Positions 15,154 through 19,054 of a stretch of 19,054 nucleotides of DNA are shown here, one piece after another. The notes beneath the pieces are model-generated. The model made no database searches, was not told the DNA's origin, and saw nothing but the letters and a program-made list of their open reading frames with translations. The position numbers and the translations under genes were made by a program. Source of the DNA: Chrysiogenia bacterium (lineage in GTDB: Bacteria > JAGRBM01); contig JAGRBM010000321.1 of NCBI GenBank assembly GCA_020434085.1, positions 1 through 19,054 on the forward strand. The letters run 5' to 3'. The first letter of the stretch is position 1; each line of letters opens with the position of its first letter.

Positions 15154-16104
15154 CTAGGCCGCGCGCTCCAGACGTCGACGGGCAGTCTCGTATTCCTCGA
15201 CAAATCGGCCGACCAGATCTTTCGTGCTCAACACGCGATCGATGGCACCGATCCCCTGCCCTGATCCCCAGATCTCTTTCCAGACTTTCGGCCCGCCCTT
15301 TGGCGCGGTTTTGATCGCGGCCTTTTCGCCCTGTCCCTTGGTTGTCAGTTCGCCGGGGTCCATGCCGGACCGCGTGATCGAGGGGAGCAGATAGTTCCCG
15401 TTCACCCCCGTAAAGTAGTCGGTATAGACGATGTCTCCGGAATCGCACTTTGTGATCATGGCCTTGTAGTCGTCCACGGCGTTGGCTTCCTCGGTAGCAA
15501 TGAATGCCGAGCCGATATAGGCAAGATCAGCTCCGATTGCTTGCGCCGCCAGGATTGCGTGCCCCGATGCAATGCTACCCGAGAGGGCAAGCGGGCCGTC
15601 GAACCAGGTCCGAATTTCCTGGATCAGTGCAAATGGCGAGGTGACACCGCCATGGCCCCCGGCGCCCGCGGCGACCGCAACGAGGCCGTCCGCGCCCTTC
15701 TCGATGGCCTTTTTGGCAAACCTGTTATTGATGACATCATGCAACACGATGCCACCGTAAGAATGTACCGCCTCGTTGACTTCCTCCATCGCCCCCAGGG
15801 AAGTGATGACAATCGGCACCTTGTATTTCACGCACAGTTGCAAGTCTTCCTGCAAACGCTTGTTGGTCTTGGGGTTGACGATCAGGTTTACCGCATAGGC
15901 CGCATCCTGGCCGCCAAGTTCCTTATTGATTCGAACCAGCCATCGCTCGAATTCCCCCTCCCCGCGTGCATTGAGGGCCGGGAATGATCCGATCACTCCG
16001 GATTTGCACTGCTCGATCACCAGTTCGAGACCCGAAACGATGTACATCGGTGCCGCGATGACCGGAACCTTCAGATTTTTCTTGAGTACTGTCGGCAACT
16101 TCAT
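15154..16104 (-). CDS. Nitronate monooxygenase-like FMN oxidoreductase
   Basis: A 316-residue TIM-barrel flavoprotein of the nitronate monooxygenase / 2-nitropropane dioxygenase family. Visible features are the N-terminal PVIAAPMYIVSG strand, the GGHGG phosphate loop with a histidine (AGAGGHGG, about 147-153), the second phosphate-binding region around LSGSIASGHA and ADLAYIGSAF, and the C-terminal WGSGQGIGAI. True members oxidise alkyl nitronates, but homologues in CoA-pathway operons, such as IpdC of actinobacterial cholesterol ring C/D degradation, act on acyl-CoA intermediates. The operon context favours such a role here. AGGAG lies 6 nt upstream of the ATG. It is 9 bp from the crotonase upstream. 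The exact substrate is unknown. Confidence 0.85.
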   Translation of the reverse strand: MKLPTVLKKNLKVPVIAAPMYIVSGLELVIEQCKSGVIGSFPALNARGEGEFERWLVRINKELGGQDAAYAVNLIVNPKTNKRLQEDLQLCVKYKVPIVITSLGAMEEVNEAVHSYGGIVLHDVINNRFAKKAIEKGADGLVAVAAGAGGHGGVTSPFALIQEIRTWFDGPLALSGSIASGHAILAAQAIGADLAYIGSAFIATEEANAVDDYKAMITKCDSGDIVYTDYFTGVNGNYLLPSITRSGMDPGELTTKGQGEKAAIKTAPKGGPKVWKEIWGSGQGIGAIDRVLSTKDLVGRFVEEYETARRRLERAA

Positions 16105-16113
16105 TGATAGCTC

Positions 16114-16908
16114 CTATTTCCCCTTGAAAACGGGCTGGCGTTTCTTGAACAGGGCCCGGATCGCCTCCTGGGCGTCTTCGCTCCTCGCGCCGCGCTCGAC
16201 AAAGAGATTCTCGGCGCAAAGCTGGGACTCCAGATCGATTCCCAGCCCCGCCCGACTTACCAGTTTCTTGATATGTCGCAGTGCCAGCGGCGCGGCAGAC
16301 GCGATCTTTTTGCAGTATTCCATGAACGCGTCTTCGAAGCCCTCGGCATCCACCACCTCGCCGATTAGACCGACCTTGAGCGCTGCCTGCGCATCAAGAG
16401 TCTTCTGTTCCAGCAGGAATCGCATCGCCTGCTCATGCCCAATGGCCTGGGGCAGCGTCCACGAAAGCCCCGCATCCGGAGAAAGCCCTACGCGGGCATA
16501 TCCGGGGTTGAAGGTCGCGGACGAGCTGGCGATCCGCATGTCCGCCAGCATGGCCAGGGCCACGCCGCCACCGACTGCGAGCCCATTGATACCCGCGATT
16601 ACCGGTTTGTCGCACTCCACGCGAATTGCGAGCGCAAGCCGCCCGACGAATCCCAGATCGTCGAGCTTGTCGCGCTTGAAGTCGGAAGCTTTGCTGTCGC
16701 CCAGGTCAGCACCAGCACAGAACCCACGCCCTGCGCCGGTTATACCCACAACCCGCACTTCTTCATCATGGGTTGCCGCCTGAACAGCCTCGATCAGAGC
16801 CTTGAGCAACTCTGCGTTGATGCCGTTCATCTTGTCCGGGCGATTGAGACGCAGCACGCGCACCCCCTCGCTCGTTTCCTGTAGGATCACCGGGTCAGAA
16901 CTGGCCAT
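16114..16908 (-). CDS. Crotonase-fold enoyl-CoA hydratase/isomerase family protein
   Basis: A 264-residue crotonase. The oxyanion-hole segments are GFCAGADLGD and INGLAVGGGVALAM. The two glutamates of canonical enoyl-CoA hydratase appear to be replaced by Ala (GGGVALA) and Tyr (NPGYARVG), while the loop SPDAGLSW matches PaaG-like isomerases, in which an aspartate is placed near the substrate. A double-bond isomerase or a similar enolate-stabilising enzyme is therefore more likely than a standard hydratase. The protein has the usual C-terminal helical part ending KKRQPVFKGK. The ATG at 16908 lacks a strong ribosome site, but no better start is visible. It is 40 bp from the SDR gene and belongs to the right-hand operon. 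Confidence 0.87.
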   Translation of the reverse strand: MASSDPVILQETSEGVRVLRLNRPDKMNGINAELLKALIEAVQAATHDEEVRVVGITGAGRGFCAGADLGDSKASDFKRDKLDDLGFVGRLALAIRVECDKPVIAGINGLAVGGGVALAMLADMRIASSSATFNPGYARVGLSPDAGLSWTLPQAIGHEQAMRFLLEQKTLDAQAALKVGLIGEVVDAEGFEDAFMEYCKKIASAAPLALRHIKKLVSRAGLGIDLESQLCAENLFVERGARSEDAQEAIRALFKKRQPVFKGK

Positions 16909-16948
16909 TTGTCATGCTTTCATTTGTATCGAAGTCCGGACAGATGCC

Positions 16949-17728
16949 TTAGCGATGGCCTTGTGCATCGTCGATCTTGATAATCGCGCCGGTCACGCAC
17001 TCGGATGATGGCGAAACCAGAAAGAGCAGCGTGCTGTCCATTTGAGCCGGATGGCAGATTCGCTTTCTGGGGTATGCCCCGGATATGTCTCCGACCCTCT
17101 CGATCAGGCCGTCGAGCATTTCCGTCGAAAATGCGCCGGGCGCAATGCAGTTGACGTTGATTCCAAACCTCGCCCATTCCAGCGCCAGCACTTCGGTCAT
17201 CCGTGCAACGCCGGCCTTGGTGGTCGAGTAGAGTGAAACAGCGGACTGCGGTCCCGCGTCAAATGCCGCAATCGAAGAAATATTCACGATGCGACCGGGC
17301 AGTTTCATTTCCATGAGCCGGCGGGCAATTTCACAAGAGAGGATGTAGGGCCCCTTGAGGTTGACATCGACCAGGTTGTCGATGAGCTCGTCCGACATCT
17401 TGGTCGCCCGCTGGGCATCGGGGACGCCCGCATTGTTCACAAGAATCGTAATCGGGCCGAGCTTTTCCTCGGCAGCAGCCACCACAGAGCGGATGCTCTC
17501 ACGGTCCATCATGTCCAGGCGAAACGGCTCGCAGGCTCCGCCGTCGTCGCGAATTTCCTTGGCCAGGCTTTCGAGCCTTTCCACCCGGCGGCCGGTCAAA
17601 ATCACTTTTGCCCCACACTTTGCCAGCACCCGGGCAAAGCGATTCCCCAGACCCGAGGTCGTGCCGGTAACCATTGCGACCTGATCGGAGAGATCGAGCG
17701 AGAAATTGGGAGTTGAATACTCGTTCAC
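16949..17728 (-). CDS. Short-chain dehydrogenase/reductase (classical SDR)
   Basis: A 259-residue classical SDR. It shows the nucleotide motif TGTTSGLG (21-28), the NNAG structural motif (98-101), catalytic Ser in NISSIAAF (151-152), and Tyr167-x-x-x-Lys171 in YSTTKAG. The substrate would be a hydroxy- or ketoacyl-CoA or a ring hydroxyl; within this operon a 3-hydroxyacyl-CoA dehydrogenase role is plausible but not demonstrated. Arg47 and Arg48 after the second beta strand (LTGRRVE) suggest that NADP(H) could be accepted; this is weak. The start is a GTG with AGGA 6 nt upstream. It is 15 bp downstream of the ligase gene, which argues for co-transcription. Confidence 0.9.
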   Translation of the reverse strand: MNEYSTPNFSLDLSDQVAMVTGTTSGLGNRFARVLAKCGAKVILTGRRVERLESLAKEIRDDGGACEPFRLDMMDRESIRSVVAAAEEKLGPITILVNNAGVPDAQRATKMSDELIDNLVDVNLKGPYILSCEIARRLMEMKLPGRIVNISSIAAFDAGPQSAVSLYSTTKAGVARMTEVLALEWARFGINVNCIAPGAFSTEMLDGLIERVGDISGAYPRKRICHPAQMDSTLLFLVSPSSECVTGAIIKIDDAQGHR

Positions 17729-17743
17729 TGCTGTTCCTGTTCC

Positions 17744-19054
17744 TTAGGACTCTACGAATACTTGTTCGAGGTCCACTTTTCTGATCTTGCCCGCATCGTT
17801 CTTGGGCAGTTTTTCAATGAATTTGACCGCCTTGGGCAGTTTGAAGCCATAGAGCCCCTTGTCCTTGCAATAGGCGATCACTTCGTCTGTTGGAATTTCG
17901 TTGCCATCCACGCTCTGGATAATTGCGCCGGGCACTTCGCCCAGATCCTCATCCGGCACCTTGACCACCGCCACGTCCATAATGTTGGGATGAGTCTTCA
18001 GCACCTCTTCGATTTCCGGCGGGAAGATGTTGACGCCTCCGGAGATGATCATGTCCTTGCTGCGGGACGTGAGATAGAGGTAGCCATCCTCGTCGAAGTA
18101 GCCCAGGCAACCGTCGTCGTACCAGTAGAGCCCGTCGACCTCGGTAAAGGCGTTGTCCATTTCATTGGAGTTGCCATACTGCACGCGATACATGCGAATA
18201 TTGCGCACCAGGACGTGTCCGACCTCGCCGGGCTTGCACCAGCGCCGTTCATCGGGGTCGTAGATCCGGCAGACCGACCCAGAGGGCTTGCCAACACTCT
18301 TGTAACGCTGCGGATTCGCCTCGTAGTCCTCGGGCGTGAGGACTGTGATGATCGCCGCCTCGGAAGAGCCGTAATATTCGTGAAAGACGTTGCCCTTGGC
18401 ACCCTGTTTCTTGAACAGTGCGTTGATGTCCCGCTTGACATAGTCCGGACAGGGCGCGGCCGCGCACAGAATCACCTTCATGCTGGAAAGGTCGTATTTG
18501 TTCGTGATCTCATCGGGAAGTTTCAACACCCGCTCCAGCATCGTTGGCGCGACGAAGGTGTAATTTACCTTCTCCTTCTCAATGAGCTTCAGGAATTCCT
18601 CGGCATCAAACTTGCGCATCGGCACAATTGTGCTGCCGAAAAAGAGCGGCAATACCGCGGTCTGGGGCCCTGCGTGATAGAGGGGGCCCGGTATCATGGA
18701 GACGATTGGTCCGGGAATTGACCAGAATCCCAGGCGGGCAAGGCCGCCCACGAGCTTTGCCTGCAATGACTTGAGACTTGCCGCGTCCATCCCCTTCATT
18801 CTGGGATTGTTTTTGCCCTTCGCCCCCGCTTCGGTGACGAACTTGGGCACACCGGTCGACCCGCCACTGAATGGCATGACAGGCAAACCGACACTGCCGG
18901 AAAGTGCCGCCGGGAGTGCGGGTTTCGCGCCCTGCAGCAGAGAATCCAAAGTGCAGTAGTGGGCCGACAGGTCCCCGGGCCCAGTACACACGAGCGTCGG
19001 GCTGGACTCGAGTTTCGGCTCCATTTCCTTGACGACGTCGATGAACTCGGGCGA
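17744..19054 (-). CDS. Acyl-CoA synthetase (AMP-binding), N-terminus missing at window edge
   Basis: This is the C-terminal 436 codons of an ANL-superfamily ligase; the frame stays open to the last base of the window, so the real start lies beyond it. The internal ATG at 19024 is not taken as the start because ten codons in frame precede it. Visible motifs are the ATP-binding loop SGGSTGVPK (about 18842-18868), the acyl-pocket motif PLYHAGP, YGSSEAA, the hinge region DGYLYLTSRSKDMI followed by SGGVNIFPPEIE, and the C-terminal catalytic lysine in NDAGKIRK. The SGGSTG form is seen in FadD19-like ligases that activate sterol side-chain and branched acids. It would make the CoA thioester that the rest of the operon consumes. 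Confidence 0.9.
   Translation of the reverse strand, partial: SPEFIDVVKEMEPKLESSPTLVCTGPGDLSAHYCTLDSLLQGAKPALPAALSGSVGLPVMPFSGGSTGVPKFVTEAGAKGKNNPRMKGMDAASLKSLQAKLVGGLARLGFWSIPGPIVSMIPGPLYHAGPQTAVLPLFFGSTIVPMRKFDAEEFLKLIEKEKVNYTFVAPTMLERVLKLPDEITNKYDLSSMKVILCAAAPCPDYVKRDINALFKKQGAKGNVFHEYYGSSEAAIITVLTPEDYEANPQRYKSVGKPSGSVCRIYDPDERRWCKPGEVGHVLVRNIRMYRVQYGNSNEMDNAFTEVDGLYWYDDGCLGYFDEDGYLYLTSRSKDMIISGGVNIFPPEIEEVLKTHPNIMDVAVVKVPDEDLGEVPGAIIQSVDGNEIPTDEVIAYCKDKGLYGFKLPKAVKFIEKLPKNDAGKIRKVDLEQVFVES

Overview
This is GC-rich bacterial DNA with tightly packed genes. Spacers are short, several stop and start codons overlap as ATGA, and good Shine-Dalgarno sequences precede most starts. The families present (CYP125/LinC-like P450s, SCPx-type thiolase, DUF35, AMACR-type racemase, RTX protein, AarF kinase) suggest an aerobic, Gram-negative, lipid-degrading heterotroph of proteobacterial or myxobacterial type. 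The sequence alone does not settle the phylum. Apart from one TetR gene, every gene reads on the minus strand.

Layout. Positions 1-488 carry no convincing gene, but hold a minus-strand intrinsic terminator at about 238-268. A membrane-anchored RTX calcium-binding protein follows (489-1526). Next is a likely operon, in transcription order: aldehyde dehydrogenase, extended-SDR epimerase/dehydrogenase, AarF/UbiB-like kinase, SCPx-type thiolase, three tandem cytochrome P450s, rubredoxin, a thiolase-fold protein without the nucleophilic cysteine, a DUF35 partner overlapping it, and a crotonase. It spans 13223 down to 1668. A divergent TetR gene (13378-13986) is separated from it by 154 bp, including two inverted repeats that could be operators. 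TetR converges, with only 9 bp between, on a second minus-strand operon: acyl-CoA ligase (cut by the right edge), SDR, crotonase, nitronate-monooxygenase-like flavoprotein and alpha-methylacyl-CoA racemase.

How the genes could work together (inference). P450s oxidise unactivated methyl groups of a hydrophobic branched substrate such as a sterol side chain or other isoprenoid. The aldehyde dehydrogenase takes an aldehyde to an acid, the ligase makes the CoA ester, and the racemase corrects the 2-methyl stereocentre. Crotonase-fold isomerases, SDRs, the SCPx thiolase and the Cys-less thiolase/DUF35 pair (resembling the Ltp2-ChsH2 retro-aldolase) then shorten the chain. No acyl-CoA dehydrogenase, ferredoxin or ferredoxin reductase lies in the window, so the pathway is incomplete here. 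The most unusual points are the P450 triplet with a rubredoxin as the only redox carrier nearby, the Cys-less thiolase/DUF35 module, and an AarF-type kinase embedded in the operon.
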